A stretch of 64,000 nucleotides of DNA from Pseudomonadota bacterium (GTDB lineage Bacteria; Pseudomonadota; Gammaproteobacteria; Xanthomonadales; Rhodanobacteraceae): the NCBI GenBank assembly GCA_029561145.1, contig JAKQJM010000034.1, positions 1 to 64,000 on the forward strand, in the 5' to 3' direction. The position numbers were made by a program, and so were the translations under genes. Shown one piece after another: positions 43,665 through 51,816 of this stretch. The stretch's first letter is position 1, and every line of letters starts with the position of its first letter. The notes under the pieces were generated by a model, which was given only the letters and a program-made list of their open reading frames with translations, was not told the DNA's origin and searched no databases.

Positions 43665-45089
43665 ATGGACTCGCGTTCGCCAGCGCCGGAGTTTCCGGCA
43701 GGACTCGATTGGGTCAACGTCAGTGAGGCACCGATGCTTTCGGGCCTGCGCGGGCGCGTCGTTCTGATCTGGTTCTGGAGCTACGACAACGTCCACTGCT
43801 GGAATCTGCTGCCCGATCTCGCCTACCTCGAGAGTCGCTATCACGACGGCTTGACCGTGATCGGCATCCACACCCCGAAATATCCGCACCAGCATGAATC
43901 CGGTGCCGTGCTCAAGGCGGTCAACCGCCTGCAGATCCGTCATCCGGTCGCGAACGACAAGGATTTCGCGCTGTGGCAGCACTACGCAATCGATGCCTGG
44001 CCCAGCGCGGTCCTGATCGATGCAGAAGGCCAGATTGCCGCCGTGGTCCCGGGTGAGGGACGCCGCCAGGATCTCGTCGAGCAGATCGGTCACCTGCTCG
44101 ATGAAGCAGCCGAACGCGACCTGCGTGAGTACGATGCGGCAACGCCCGCCGCGCGACCGGAGCCGCGCCTGCCCCTGCTGTTTCCGGGCAAGCTGCTCGC
44201 CACCGACACGCTGCTGTATGTCGCCGACAGCGGCCACCACCGCGTGCTCGAGTGCAATCACGATGGCCGCATCCTGCGCCAGTTCGGTTCGGCCGATCCG
44301 GGCTACTGGAACGGGCGCAATGAGGAATGCGGTTTTCGCGACCCGCAGGGTCTCGCCCTGCGCGACGATTTTCTCTTCGTCGCCGATCGCGGCAATCATG
44401 CGGTTCGTCGCATCCGCCTCTACGGCGGCGACGTCGAAACGGTGCTCGGTACGGGCGAACCCGGTCGACTGCGCCCGCATGCTGCGATAGCCACGGAAAC
44501 GCCGATCGGCAATCCGACCGGGCTAGCCGTGATTGCCGACAAGCTCTATGTCACATCGGCCAGCCAGAACCAGATCTGGGAACTCGATCTGGGCAGGGGG
44601 CGTGTCGGCATGCTTGCCGGAACCGGGAAATTCGAGCTGCAGGACGGGCTTTCGCTCGAGGCGAGCTTTGCCCAGCCCAGCGGCATCGCACCGAGTGGGC
44701 TGCAGTTGCTGGTCGTCGATTCGGCATCATCGGCCGTGCGCCTGGTGCGCCTCAACGATGGTCGCGTGACCACCCTCGTCGGCACCGGTCTTTACGAATT
44801 CGGTGATGCCCCCGGCACGCGCGAGACGGCGCGACTGCAGAATCCGCTCGACATCGCGATGGACCCGCGCGGCATCATCTTCGTCGCCGACAGCTACAAC
44901 GGCAAGATCAAGGCATTGAGCCTCAAGAGCGGAGCCGTGCGTGCCCTCAATCTCAACTACCGCCTGGTCGAGCCGGGCGGACTGTCGATCGCCGCCGGCG
45001 CGCTCTGGATCGCCAATACCAATGTGCACGAGGTCGTCCGCATCGATCTTTCGAGCGGCGTCGGCAAGCGCGTACCGATCGGCGAATAG
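43665..45089 (+). CDS. Thioredoxin-fold / NHL-repeat protein (NHLRC2-like) with one active-site Cys
   Basis: A 474-residue protein. Residues 1-150 are a thioredoxin/TlpA-like fold (RGRVVLIWFWSYDNVHCWNLLPDLAYLE, GLTVIGIHTPKYPHE-like, YAIDAWPSAVLIDAEGQ). In NHLRC2 the active site is CCINC; here it is DNVHC45WNL, with one Cys, so disulfide exchange of the usual type is unlikely. Residues 170-474 are five or six NHL repeats (LLYVADSGHHRVLECNHDGRIL, GFRDPQGLALRDDFLFVADRGNHAVR, LQNPLDIAMDPRGIIFVADSYNGKIKAL) forming a propeller. No signal peptide is visible. Its partner is unknown. Confidence 0.88.
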   Translation: MDSRSPAPEFPAGLDWVNVSEAPMLSGLRGRVVLIWFWSYDNVHCWNLLPDLAYLESRYHDGLTVIGIHTPKYPHQHESGAVLKAVNRLQIRHPVANDKDFALWQHYAIDAWPSAVLIDAEGQIAAVVPGEGRRQDLVEQIGHLLDEAAERDLREYDAATPAARPEPRLPLLFPGKLLATDTLLYVADSGHHRVLECNHDGRILRQFGSADPGYWNGRNEECGFRDPQGLALRDDFLFVADRGNHAVRRIRLYGGDVETVLGTGEPGRLRPHAAIATETPIGNPTGLAVIADKLYVTSASQNQIWELDLGRGRVGMLAGTGKFELQDGLSLEASFAQPSGIAPSGLQLLVVDSASSAVRLVRLNDGRVTTLVGTGLYEFGDAPGTRETARLQNPLDIAMDPRGIIFVADSYNGKIKALSLKSGAVRALNLNYRLVEPGGLSIAAGALWIANTNVHEVVRIDLSSGVGKRVPIGE

Positions 45090-45170
45090 ACGCGCTGCCT
45101 CCAAGGGTTCGGAATTCATCGGCGGACACGACGGTTCCCGATTTCCGGTTTCCACGCCACAATCGAAACC

Positions 45171-46988
45171 ATGCAGGATGATCCCCCGTTCGATGGCAAG
45201 GCGTTTGTCGCCAACCTGAGCAGTGCGCCCGGCGTCTATCGCATGCTCAGCGTGGCCGGCGACCTGCTCTATGTCGGCAAGGCCGGCAACCTCCGCAAGC
45301 GGGTCGGCAGCTATTTCCTGAAGCCGACTCTGCAGCCGCGCATCGCCGCGATGGTCGCGCAGATCGCGCGGATCGAGATCACGCTGACGCGCACCGAAGC
45401 CGAAGCCCTGCTGCTCGAAGCGCAACTGATCAAGAACCTGCGTCCGCGCTACAACATCCTGCTTCGCGACGACAAGAGTTATCCGTACATCCACCTGACG
45501 CCCGGCGACTATCCGCGGCTGGCCTTTCATCGGGGTGCCCGCAATGGCGGTGGTCGCTACTTCGGCCCCTATCCGAGCGCGATTTCGGTACGCGAGACGC
45601 TCAGCCTGCTGCAAAAGCTCTTCCGCATCCGCAATTGCGACGACAGTTATTTCAAGAACCGTTCGCGTCCCTGCCTGCAGCATCAGATCGGCCGGTGCAG
45701 CGCGCCTTGCGTCGATTTCATTTCGGCCGTGGACTACCAGGCCAGCGTACGTCACGCCGCGATGTTCCTCGAAGGCAAGAGCAATGCCCTGCTCGACGAA
45801 CTGATCGCGCAGATGGAGCAGGCCAGCGTGAACCTCGATTTCGAGCGTGCGGCGCTGATGCGCGACCGCATCGCTGCCGTGAAGAAAGTGCAGGCCCGGC
45901 ATTACGTGCATGGGGCGGGGCGCGACATGGACATCCTCGCCTGCTCGATCGCCAACGGCATCGCCTGCGTCAGCGTGATGTTCTTCCGCGAAGGCAACAG
46001 TCTCGGTTCGCGCGATTTCTATCCGCGCCTTGGCCTGGACGACGATGAATCCGCCGTGATCGGTTCCTTCCTCGGCCAGTACTACCTCGAACGACCGGTA
46101 CCGGTCGAACTGATCCTGAGCCATGCTCCCGAGGGAATCGATGTTCTCACCGAAGCCTTGAGCGAACATGCCGGGCACAAGGTCGAACTGAAGACCTCGG
46201 TACGAGCCGACCGGGCGCGTTTCCTCGAGATGGCCGTGACCAACGCGGCTGCAGCGCTGGCCGCGCGACTGGCCAGCCGCCAGACCCTGCTCAAGCGATT
46301 CGAGGCCCTGCGTGACCTGCTCGGGCTCGACGAACTGCCGCAACGCATCGAGTGCTTCGACATCAGCCACACGATGGGCGAGGCGACCGTCGCCTCCTGC
46401 GTCGTGTTCGGCCCGGAAGGACCCGAGAAATCACAATACCGCCGCTTCAACATCACCGGCATCACCGGTGGTGACGATTACGCGGCGATGCATCAGGCGC
46501 TTGAACGTCGCTATCGACGCATCCAGGCCGGCGAGGGGCGATTGCCCGATATCCTGCTCATCGATGGCGGGCTCGGCCAGGTGCGCCAGGCGATCGACGT
46601 GCTCGCAACGCTGGGCGTCGAGGGCGTGCGGGTGGTCGGGGTGGCCAAGGGCGAAGCGCGCAAGGCCGGGCACGAAAGCTTGATCCTCGGCGATTCCGGC
46701 CGCAGTTTGTGGCCAGGACCACAATCTCCAGCGTCGCACCTGATCCAGTCCGTGCGTGACGAGGCACATCGATTTGCCATCACGGGCCACCGCGGACGCC
46801 GCGAAAAGGCCCGCGAAGCCTCCAGCCTCGAGGAGGTGGCCGGCGTCGGCGCCAAGCGCAGGTCCGCCCTGTTACGCCAGTTTGGCGGGCTGGCCGGCGT
46901 CACGAGGGCAGGGGTCGAGGAACTCATGCAGGTCGACGGGATCAATCGTGGGCTTGCCGAACGCATCTACGCCGCACTCCACGGGTAA
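45171..46988 (+). CDS. uvrC: UvrABC system protein C
   Basis: A 605-residue nucleotide-excision repair endonuclease. The N-terminal GIY-YIG domain reads GVYRMLSVAGDLLYVGKAGNLRKRVGSYF; a Cys-rich region follows (SRPCLQHQIGRCSAPC), then the UvrB-binding UVR motif (LIAQMEQASVNLDFERAALMRDRI), the RNase H-like nuclease half (ECFDISHTMGEATVASCVVF, LLIDGGLGQV) and C-terminal HhH motifs (VAGVGAKRRSALLRQFGGL). It makes the 3' and 5' incisions. Usual length for the family. The ATG is preceded by no strong ribosome site. pgsA follows after 10 nt. Confidence 0.96.
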   Translation: MQDDPPFDGKAFVANLSSAPGVYRMLSVAGDLLYVGKAGNLRKRVGSYFLKPTLQPRIAAMVAQIARIEITLTRTEAEALLLEAQLIKNLRPRYNILLRDDKSYPYIHLTPGDYPRLAFHRGARNGGGRYFGPYPSAISVRETLSLLQKLFRIRNCDDSYFKNRSRPCLQHQIGRCSAPCVDFISAVDYQASVRHAAMFLEGKSNALLDELIAQMEQASVNLDFERAALMRDRIAAVKKVQARHYVHGAGRDMDILACSIANGIACVSVMFFREGNSLGSRDFYPRLGLDDDESAVIGSFLGQYYLERPVPVELILSHAPEGIDVLTEALSEHAGHKVELKTSVRADRARFLEMAVTNAAAALAARLASRQTLLKRFEALRDLLGLDELPQRIECFDISHTMGEATVASCVVFGPEGPEKSQYRRFNITGITGGDDYAAMHQALERRYRRIQAGEGRLPDILLIDGGLGQVRQAIDVLATLGVEGVRVVGVAKGEARKAGHESLILGDSGRSLWPGPQSPASHLIQSVRDEAHRFAITGHRGRREKAREASSLEEVAGVGAKRRSALLRQFGGLAGVTRAGVEELMQVDGINRGLAERIYAALHG

Positions 46989-46998
46989 ACTCCAGTCA

Positions 46999-47589
46999 AT
47001 GCACCTGACCCTTCCGACCATCCTCACCCTGTTCCGCATCGTCCTTTTGCCGGTGATCGTCATCGTTTTCTACCTGCCGGAATATTTCCCGACGACGCGT
47101 AGCTGGTCCAATCTCGCCGCCGCTGGCATCTTCATCACTGCCGGCATCACCGACTGGCTCGATGGCTGGATCGCGCGCCGCTACAACATGAGTTCGGCCT
47201 TCGGTGCCTTTCTCGACCCGGTCGCCGACAAGCTCATGGTCGCCGTGGCCCTGTTCCTGATCGTCCAGCAGAACCCGAGTGCACTGATGGCCGTCGCCAG
47301 TGCCGTCATCGTCGGCCGCGAAATCAGCATCTCGGCCCTGCGTGAGTGGATGGCCGAGCTCGGCCAGCGCGCTGCGGTCGGTGTCGCCTGGATCGGCAAG
47401 TTCAAGACCGTGATGCAGATCGTAGCGATCGTGGTCTGCCTGCATCAGCGCGATCTGCCCGAGCTGCGCCTGTACCGGATCGGCGAAGGCCTGCTCGTCG
47501 TCGCGGCCGTGCTGACGATCTGGTCAGCCTTCGTCTATGTGCGCGCGGCCTGGCCGATCATGCGCGATGCCGACAGCGGAAAAATCTGA
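46999..47589 (+). CDS. pgsA: CDP-diacylglycerol-glycerol-3-phosphate 3-phosphatidyltransferase
   Basis: A 196-residue inner-membrane enzyme that makes phosphatidylglycerophosphate. The CDP-alcohol phosphotransferase motif D-x2-DG-x2-AR-x8-G-x3-D-x3-D is complete in DWLDGWIARRYNMSS...GAFLDPVADK. Hydrophobic segments are at the start (ILTLFRIVLLPVIVIVFYL), middle and end (LLVVAAVLTIWSAFVYVRA). The uvrC-pgsA order with tRNA genes after it is the common gammaproteobacterial arrangement. Confidence 0.95.
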   Translation: MHLTLPTILTLFRIVLLPVIVIVFYLPEYFPTTRSWSNLAAAGIFITAGITDWLDGWIARRYNMSSAFGAFLDPVADKLMVAVALFLIVQQNPSALMAVASAVIVGREISISALREWMAELGQRAAVGVAWIGKFKTVMQIVAIVVCLHQRDLPELRLYRIGEGLLVVAAVLTIWSAFVYVRAAWPIMRDADSGKI

Positions 47590-47651
47590 GGATTTGCATG
47601 CGACCGGTCGCCGCAGCGACGCGTAATCGCCATCAATTCGGGCGAGACGGG

Positions 47652-47679
47652 TTGACACCTGCGGTGCATTCCGTAATAT
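47652..47679 (+). promoter_or_regulatory. Sigma70-type promoter of the tRNA cluster
   Basis: TTGACA at 47652-47657 is an exact -35 consensus and TAATAT at 47674-47679 a near-consensus -10, with a 16-nt spacer. The tRNA-Gly starts 11 nt after the -10, so the primary transcript begins just ahead of it. Confidence 0.8.
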
Positions 47680-47690
47680 GCGCGTCCCAC

Positions 47691-47766
47691 GCGGGAATAG
47701 CTCAGTTGGTAGAGCGCAACCTTGCCAAGGTTGAGGTCGCGAGTTCGAGCCTCGTTTCCCGCTCCA
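47691..47766 (+). tRNA. tRNA-Gly (GCC)
   Basis: 76 nt with encoded CCA. Acceptor GCGGGAA pairs with TTCCCGC, anticodon stem CAACC/GGTTG with loop TTGCCAA, anticodon GCC at 47724-47726, T-loop GTTCGAGCC. It has its own promoter and a terminator-like hairpin 80 nt downstream. Confidence 0.96.
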
Positions 47767-47845
47767 GTTTGTGCATGACGATCCGGCTTCCAGCAGCGTC
47801 GTCGTGAAGATCCACAAGGTCGCAACGCTTGCACCGACGGATCAG

Positions 47846-47876
47846 AAACCTCGGCGACCCCGGGGTTTTGTTTTTT
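47846..47876 (+). terminator. Rho-independent terminator between tRNA-Gly and tRNA-Cys
   Basis: AAACCTCGG and CCGGGGTTT pair over 9 bp (one T-G wobble) around a CGACC loop and are followed by TGTTTTTT. It would end the tRNA-Gly transcript, leaving tRNA-Cys without an obvious promoter of its own. Confidence 0.65.
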
Positions 47877-47897
47877 GATGACGACGCAACCCGGTCG

Positions 47898-48055
47898 CCA
47901 TCCCACCGGCCTGGTGGCAGAGTGGTCATGCAGCGGCCTGCAAAGCCGCGTACGCCGGTTCGATTCCGACCCAGGCCTCCATCCCTTCCGCAATACCGCG
48001 AAACGCTGGTCGCTGACCGCGCCATCGGGCATCCTGCGCGCTGGCCCGGATGGCG
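47898..48055 (+). repeat. 158-bp direct repeat, copy 1 (tRNA-Cys plus first 12 nt of tRNA-Leu)
   Basis: Runs from CCATCCC ahead of tRNA-Cys to GGATGGCG. Its last 12 nt (GCCCGGATGGCG, 48044-48055) are identical to the first 12 nt of the intact tRNA-Leu at 49124. It is repeated at 48979-49135 with four differences, all in the tRNA-Cys part. The two copies flank the TacA/TacT pair, so this is the scar of a duplication or insertion into the tRNA-Leu gene. Confidence 0.9.
47908..47981 (+). tRNA. tRNA-Cys (GCA)
   Basis: 74 nt with encoded CCA. Acceptor GGCCTGG pairs with CCAGGCC, anticodon stem GCGGC/GCCGC with loop CTGCAAA, anticodon GCA at 47940-47942. The T-stem GCCGG/CCGAC has one C-A mismatch, which the second copy shares. 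This copy has a complete acceptor stem and is the likely functional one. Confidence 0.9.
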
Positions 48056-48099
48056 CAATGAGCAATCCGCAATATCGTCGAATTGCGCCGCTTTGGGGC

Positions 48100-48118
48100 G
48101 TACGGTAATATTCCGTAC
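48100..48118. promoter_or_regulatory. Inverted repeat, candidate operator of the TacA/TacT pair
   Basis: GTACGG and CCGTAC flank a TAATATT centre, 20 nt upstream of the antitoxin ATG. Ribbon-helix-helix antitoxins of this type usually bind such sites to repress their own operon. TAATAT in the centre could double as a -10 box. Confidence 0.6.
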
Positions 48119-48138
48119 AGAAGGAAAGGAGATGAGCC

Positions 48139-48402
48139 ATGACGGCAGCCGCCCGACTCGACCTGCGCCTGAGCGCGACAGACAAGGACCGCATTGCCCG
48201 TGCCGCCGACCTGCGCGGTGTGCCGGTGTCTGCGTTCGTGCGCGATGCGATATTGCGTGAGGCAGAGAACGTGATGACGGCGGAACTGTCCGTTACGTTG
48301 TCTCCGGCAGAGTCGCGCCGTTTTCTCGCAGCGCTGGACAAGCCATTCAAGCCCAATGCAAAGCTGAAGAAGGCCATGGATCGCGGTCTGGTGGCGCGCT
48401 GA
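48139..48402 (+). CDS. DUF1778 ribbon-helix-helix antitoxin (TacA-like)
   Basis: An 87-residue protein with AAGGAAAGGAG just upstream. The N-terminal ribbon-helix-helix is ARLDLRLSATDKDRIARAADLRGVPVSAFVRDAIL, and the C-terminal toxin-binding part is VTLSPAESRRFLAALDKPFKPNAKLKKAM, both typical of DUF1778 antitoxins that neutralise GNAT toxins. It precedes the toxin by 3 nt. An inverted repeat at 48100-48118 suggests autorepression. Confidence 0.92.
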   Translation: MTAAARLDLRLSATDKDRIARAADLRGVPVSAFVRDAILREAENVMTAELSVTLSPAESRRFLAALDKPFKPNAKLKKAMDRGLVAR

Positions 48403-48405
48403 GCC

Positions 48406-48894
48406 GTGCTGGTCATATGCCGGCTGGATGGCCGGCTCCACGATCGTGAAGGCTTCGATTGTGGCGAGCCTTCGCTGAACCATTATCTGCACACGCTCGC
48501 CACCCAGCATCTTCGCACCGGCATTGCCGCCACCCACGTACTGGCCGATGACAAAGCACCCTCTTGCATCTTCGGCTACTACTCGATGGCCGCCGCCCAG
48601 ATCTCATTGGACGAACTTTCGGTTTCTGACCGGCGTCGCTTGCCGCGTTATCCGGTTCCCGCCGCACGACTCGCCCGGCTTGCCGTGTCGGTGCAACAGC
48701 AAGGTCACGGCCTGGGCGAGGCCCTGCTCCAGGACGCGGTAACGCGTTGCCTCAACCTGCGCGAGGAGCTCGGCATCCATGCTCTGCTGGTGGACGCGCT
48801 GAATGAACGCGCCGCAAGGTTCTACCGCCAATACGGATTCCGCAGTTGCGCAACCAGCGCCATGACGCTGTATCTGCCACTCGGCCGCGGCTGA
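48406..48894 (+). CDS. GNAT acetyltransferase toxin (TacT-like)
   Basis: A 162-residue GNAT protein beginning with GTG. It starts CRLDGRLHDREGFDCGEPSLNHYL and has TGIAATHVLADD, GYYSMAAAQISL, the acetyl-CoA loop VQQQGHGLGEALLQDA and ARFYRQYGFR near the end, the standard TacT/AtaT architecture. Such toxins acetylate the amino group of charged aminoacyl-tRNA and stop translation. Its position between two tRNA genes may reflect only the insertion site. It forms an operon with the antitoxin. Confidence 0.92.
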   Translation: MLVICRLDGRLHDREGFDCGEPSLNHYLHTLATQHLRTGIAATHVLADDKAPSCIFGYYSMAAAQISLDELSVSDRRRLPRYPVPAARLARLAVSVQQQGHGLGEALLQDAVTRCLNLREELGIHALLVDALNERAARFYRQYGFRSCATSAMTLYLPLGRG

Positions 48895-48978
48895 ATGGGC
48901 TGTGTATTGTCGAGAAGTACGCGGTAGCCAGGATGCAAGAGTTGTCGCACCAGACTTGATGATGATGCTTTGAGCGCT

Positions 48979-49135
48979 CCATCCCGCCGGCCTGGCGGCA
49001 GTGTGGTCATGCAGCGGCCTGCAAAGCCGCGTACGCCGGTTCGATTCCGACCCAGCCTCCATCCCTTCCGCAATACCGCGAAACGCTGGTCGCTGACCGC
49101 GCCATCGGGCATCCTGCGCGCTGGCCCGGATGGCG
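48979..49135 (+). repeat. 157-bp direct repeat, copy 2
   Basis: Matches 47898-48055 except for A to G, T to C and A to T changes and one deleted G, all before position 49058; the following 75 bp are identical. It ends where tRNA-Leu passes its first 12 nt. Here the sequence continues into the full tRNA-Leu. Confidence 0.9.
48989..49061 (+). pseudogene. Second tRNA-Cys copy with a 1-nt deletion in the acceptor stem
   Basis: 73 nt, the counterpart of the tRNA-Cys at 47908. The 3' acceptor strand is CCAGCC in place of CCAGGCC, so it cannot pair fully with GGCCTGG. The anticodon arm (GCGGC/CTGCAAA/GCCGC) is unchanged, and the D-arm carries one substitution. Probably a dead duplicate; a functional role at reduced efficiency cannot be excluded. 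Confidence 0.8.
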
Positions 49136-49210
49136 AAACTGGTATACGCAAGGGACTTAAAATCCCTCGGCCGCAAGGCCATGCGGGTTCGACCCCCGCT
49201 CCGGGCACCA
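49124..49210 (+). tRNA. tRNA-Leu (UAA), integration site of the island
   Basis: 87 nt with encoded CCA and a long variable arm. Acceptor GCCCGGA pairs with TCCGGGC, anticodon stem AGGGA/TCCCT with loop CTTAAAA, anticodon TAA at 49158-49160, variable arm CGGCCGCAAGGCCAT-like. Its last 44 nt and the following AT are repeated exactly at 54682-54727. Confidence 0.95.
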
Positions 49211-49212
49211 AT
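49167..49212 (+). repeat. attL-like 46-bp direct repeat (3' end of tRNA-Leu)
   Basis: The 46 nt from TCGGCC in the variable arm to CCAAT just past the tRNA end occur again at 54682-54727 without any mismatch. It restores the whole tRNA, as expected for tRNA-targeted integration. Confidence 0.9.
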
Positions 49213-49385
49213 AAAACCCTGGTGTTTCGTCGAAGCATCGACTGCAGCCTCCTATGCCGACGACCGGCCTACCTGAATGGGATGCCCGGAGGCTACTGAG
49301 AAGCACGTCTGCTTGGGCGCGCACTGTGTTGCCACAGAACCGCTCACTCAGTAGTATTGAATCATACTGATACGGAGGCTTCGCC

Positions 49386-49670
49386 ATGCGTTCCACCCAA
49401 CAATTCAGCATCACCCTGCCACACGAGTTGGCGGACGCGGTGAAAGCCAAAGTGGCCGGCGGCGAGTACGCGACCGAAAGCGAAGTGATCCGCGAAGGCT
49501 TGCGCGCGTTGATGGCCAAGGATCGCGCCGTCGAGGCGTGGTTGCGCGAGCAGGTTGTCCCTGCGGCGTTGGAATTGGAGGCCAATCCGTCGAGGGCGCT
49601 GACGCCAGCGCAGGTTCGCGCGCACTTGGCGCAGCGGCGACAGGCGCGCGATCGCGCGGGCAAAGCGTGA
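49386..49670 (+). CDS. parD: ParD-family ribbon-helix-helix antitoxin
   Basis: A 94-residue protein with GGAGG 8 nt upstream. The first 50 residues are a ribbon-helix-helix (STQQFSITLPHELADAVKAKVAGG, ESEVIREGLRAL), and the rest a charged helical ParE-binding tail (RALTPAQVRAHLAQRRQARD). It overlaps parE by 4 nt (GTGA). A short AGTAT/ATACT inverted repeat at 49353-49368 just upstream may be the operator. Confidence 0.9.
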   Translation: MRSTQQFSITLPHELADAVKAKVAGGEYATESEVIREGLRALMAKDRAVEAWLREQVVPAALELEANPSRALTPAQVRAHLAQRRQARDRAGKA

Positions 49671-49987
49671 GCTACACGGTTCACTTTGTACCGGAAGCCC
49701 AAGACCAGCTCGATGCCATCGAAGATTACATCGCACTCGCCAGCGGACATCCCGGCACGGCGGCGAATTTCGTCGATGGCATCGTGGCCTACTGCGAGAG
49801 CTTCGAGACCTTCCCCGAGCGCGGTACGCGGCGCGACGACTTGTTGCCCGGTCTGCGGATGACAAGCTATCGCAAGAGCACCATGCTCGCGTTCCGGGTA
49901 GACACTGACGCCCAAGTCATCGCCATCATCGGCGTGTTCCACGGCGGGCAAGACTACGAAGCCGCCATGAGCGAGCCGGAACAGTGA
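49667..49987 (+). CDS. parE: ParE/RelE-family toxin
   Basis: A 106-residue protein starting with GTG (SYTVHFVPEAQDQLDAIEDYIA). ParE motifs are FETFPERGTRRDDLLPGLRMTSYRKSTMLAFRVD and VIAIIGVFHGGQDYEA. ParE toxins inhibit DNA gyrase; RelE relatives cut mRNA, and the sequence alone favours ParE because it lacks RelE catalytic residues. Translation is coupled to parD. It ends 116 nt before mod. Confidence 0.9.
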   Translation: MSYTVHFVPEAQDQLDAIEDYIALASGHPGTAANFVDGIVAYCESFETFPERGTRRDDLLPGLRMTSYRKSTMLAFRVDTDAQVIAIIGVFHGGQDYEAAMSEPEQ

Positions 49988-50103
49988 ATTGGAAACGTGC
50001 CGTTTGGCATCGACGTGTACGGGCCAGCGGGCCTCGCTCGGCAAGACTGGGGGGAATGACTCTTGGAAACTGATCCGTACCGTCTGACAAGGATCGTCCT
50101 CGC

Positions 50104-51816
50104 ATGCCTGTATTGAACTGGATCGGCAAGGATGCCGTAGCCCGACACGATGCCGAAGTTCCGTTTCGCCTGCTGCATGACGTGCCGGAGTTGGCCTGCG
50201 GCGATGCCGACAGCGGCAACCTGATCGTGGAAGGCGACAACCTGCTGGCGCTCAAGGCGCTGTTGCCGCACTACGGCGGCCAGGTGAAGTGCATCTACAT
50301 CGACCCGCCGTACAACACCGGGCAGGATGAACGCGACGACGAAGGCAAGCGCAACGGCTGGGTCTACAACGACAACGTGAACAGTCCGCAGATGCGCGAG
50401 TGGCTGGGCAAGGTGGTTGGTCCGGAGGCTGAAGACCTGACTCGCCACGACAAGTGGCTGTGCATGATGTACCCACGCCTGAAGCTGTTGAAGCGGTTTC
50501 TGCGGGACGACGGAGTGATCTTTGCCAGCATCGACGATATCGAACTGGCCAGCCTGCGTCTGCTGTTCGACGAGATTTTCGGCGTCGTCAATCGCGTGGG
50601 AACCATCGTCTGGAAGAACGCCACGGACAACAACCCCACGCAGATCGCCAGTGAGCACGAGTACGTGCTGTGCTACGCGCGCGACAAGAGCAAGCTTCCG
50701 AAGGAGTGGAAATCCACCAGCCTCGCGGTCAAGACGAAGTTGCTCGACATGGGTGAGCAGTTCGTCCGCGACCACGCTGACCAGGAACAGCGGCAGGTCG
50801 CGTACACGAAGTGGTTTCGGAAGAACAAGGACCAACTCTGGCCGTTCGACAGATACAAATTCATCGATGAAGATGGCGTTTATACCGGCAGCCAAAGCGT
50901 GCACAACCCAGGTAAGGAAGGCTATCGCTACGACGTGATCCATCCAACGACGGGCCAGCCCTGTCAGCAGCCGATGATGGGTTACCGCTTCCCCGAGGAA
51001 ACCATGCGCCGCCTGCTCGACGAGGGACGCATCCTGTTCGGCGAGAACGAAACCAAGCTGATCGAACTGAAGGTGTACGCCAAGGACTATCGCGCCAAGC
51101 TTTCCAGCTTGTTCGAACTGGATGGGCGCATCGGTACCAACGAGATCAAGGCGATCTTCCCCGAGAGCAAGCGTCCGTTCGACTTTCCCAAACCGATTGA
51201 GCTGATCGAGGAGCTATTGAGCTTCACCACCAGCGACGACGACATCGTGATGGACTCGTTTGCTGGGTCGGGCACCACGGGCCAAGCGGTGCTTTCGCTG
51301 AACAAGGCAGATGGTCAGCGTCGGCGTTTCGTACTGACGGAAATGAAATCGAGCATCGCGCGCGAGATCACCGCCGAGCGCGTGCGCCGCGTTTCCGAAG
51401 GCTACTCGCGAGGGCGTGCGCGCATCCCCGGCCTCGGCGGCGGTTTCCACTACGCCACCGTGGGCAAGTCGCTGTTCGCTGCCAACGGGCATATCAATCC
51501 CGAAGTGACCTTCGCCGAGATGGCGCGCTTCGTGTGGTTCATGGAGACGGGCACGCCGCTGGCATCGAAGCGACCTTCGTCGCCCTTGCTTGGGGTGCAT
51601 GAAGGTCGTGCGGTGTACCTGCTGTACAACGGCATCCTCAAGGACAAGTCCACCGGTGGCGGCAATACCTTGACGTCGCCGTTGCTGGCCGAGTTGCCGC
51701 CGCACGAGGGGCCGAAGACGGTCTATGGCACGCGCTGCCTGATCCGCCCGGAGCGCCTGCGCGGTTTGCGGCTTGCGTTCAAGCAGTTGCCATACGAACT
51801 GAAGGTGGCGCGATGA
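50104..51816 (+). CDS. mod: Type III restriction-modification methyltransferase (Mod)
   Basis: A 570-residue N6-adenine methyltransferase of the beta class: the catalytic DPPY (67-70, in CIYIDPPYNTG) precedes the SAM-binding FAGSGTT (386-392, in MDSFAGSGTTGQA). The region 150-370 between them should hold the target recognition domain (sequence GTIVWKNATDNNPTQIASEHEYV). AAGGA upstream; stop overlaps res by 4 nt (ATGA). It modifies one strand of an asymmetric site that cannot be read from the sequence. Confidence 0.93.
   Translation: MPVLNWIGKDAVARHDAEVPFRLLHDVPELACGDADSGNLIVEGDNLLALKALLPHYGGQVKCIYIDPPYNTGQDERDDEGKRNGWVYNDNVNSPQMREWLGKVVGPEAEDLTRHDKWLCMMYPRLKLLKRFLRDDGVIFASIDDIELASLRLLFDEIFGVVNRVGTIVWKNATDNNPTQIASEHEYVLCYARDKSKLPKEWKSTSLAVKTKLLDMGEQFVRDHADQEQRQVAYTKWFRKNKDQLWPFDRYKFIDEDGVYTGSQSVHNPGKEGYRYDVIHPTTGQPCQQPMMGYRFPEETMRRLLDEGRILFGENETKLIELKVYAKDYRAKLSSLFELDGRIGTNEIKAIFPESKRPFDFPKPIELIEELLSFTTSDDDIVMDSFAGSGTTGQAVLSLNKADGQRRRFVLTEMKSSIAREITAERVRRVSEGYSRGRARIPGLGGGFHYATVGKSLFAANGHINPEVTFAEMARFVWFMETGTPLASKRPSSPLLGVHEGRAVYLLYNGILKDKSTGGGNTLTSPLLAELPPHEGPKTVYGTRCLIRPERLRGLRLAFKQLPYELKVAR

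Noticed and set aside
44727..46370. 547-codon - strand frame across the NHL protein and uvrC
   Set aside because: Crosses two well-identified genes, including uvrC, and shows no protein-family features.
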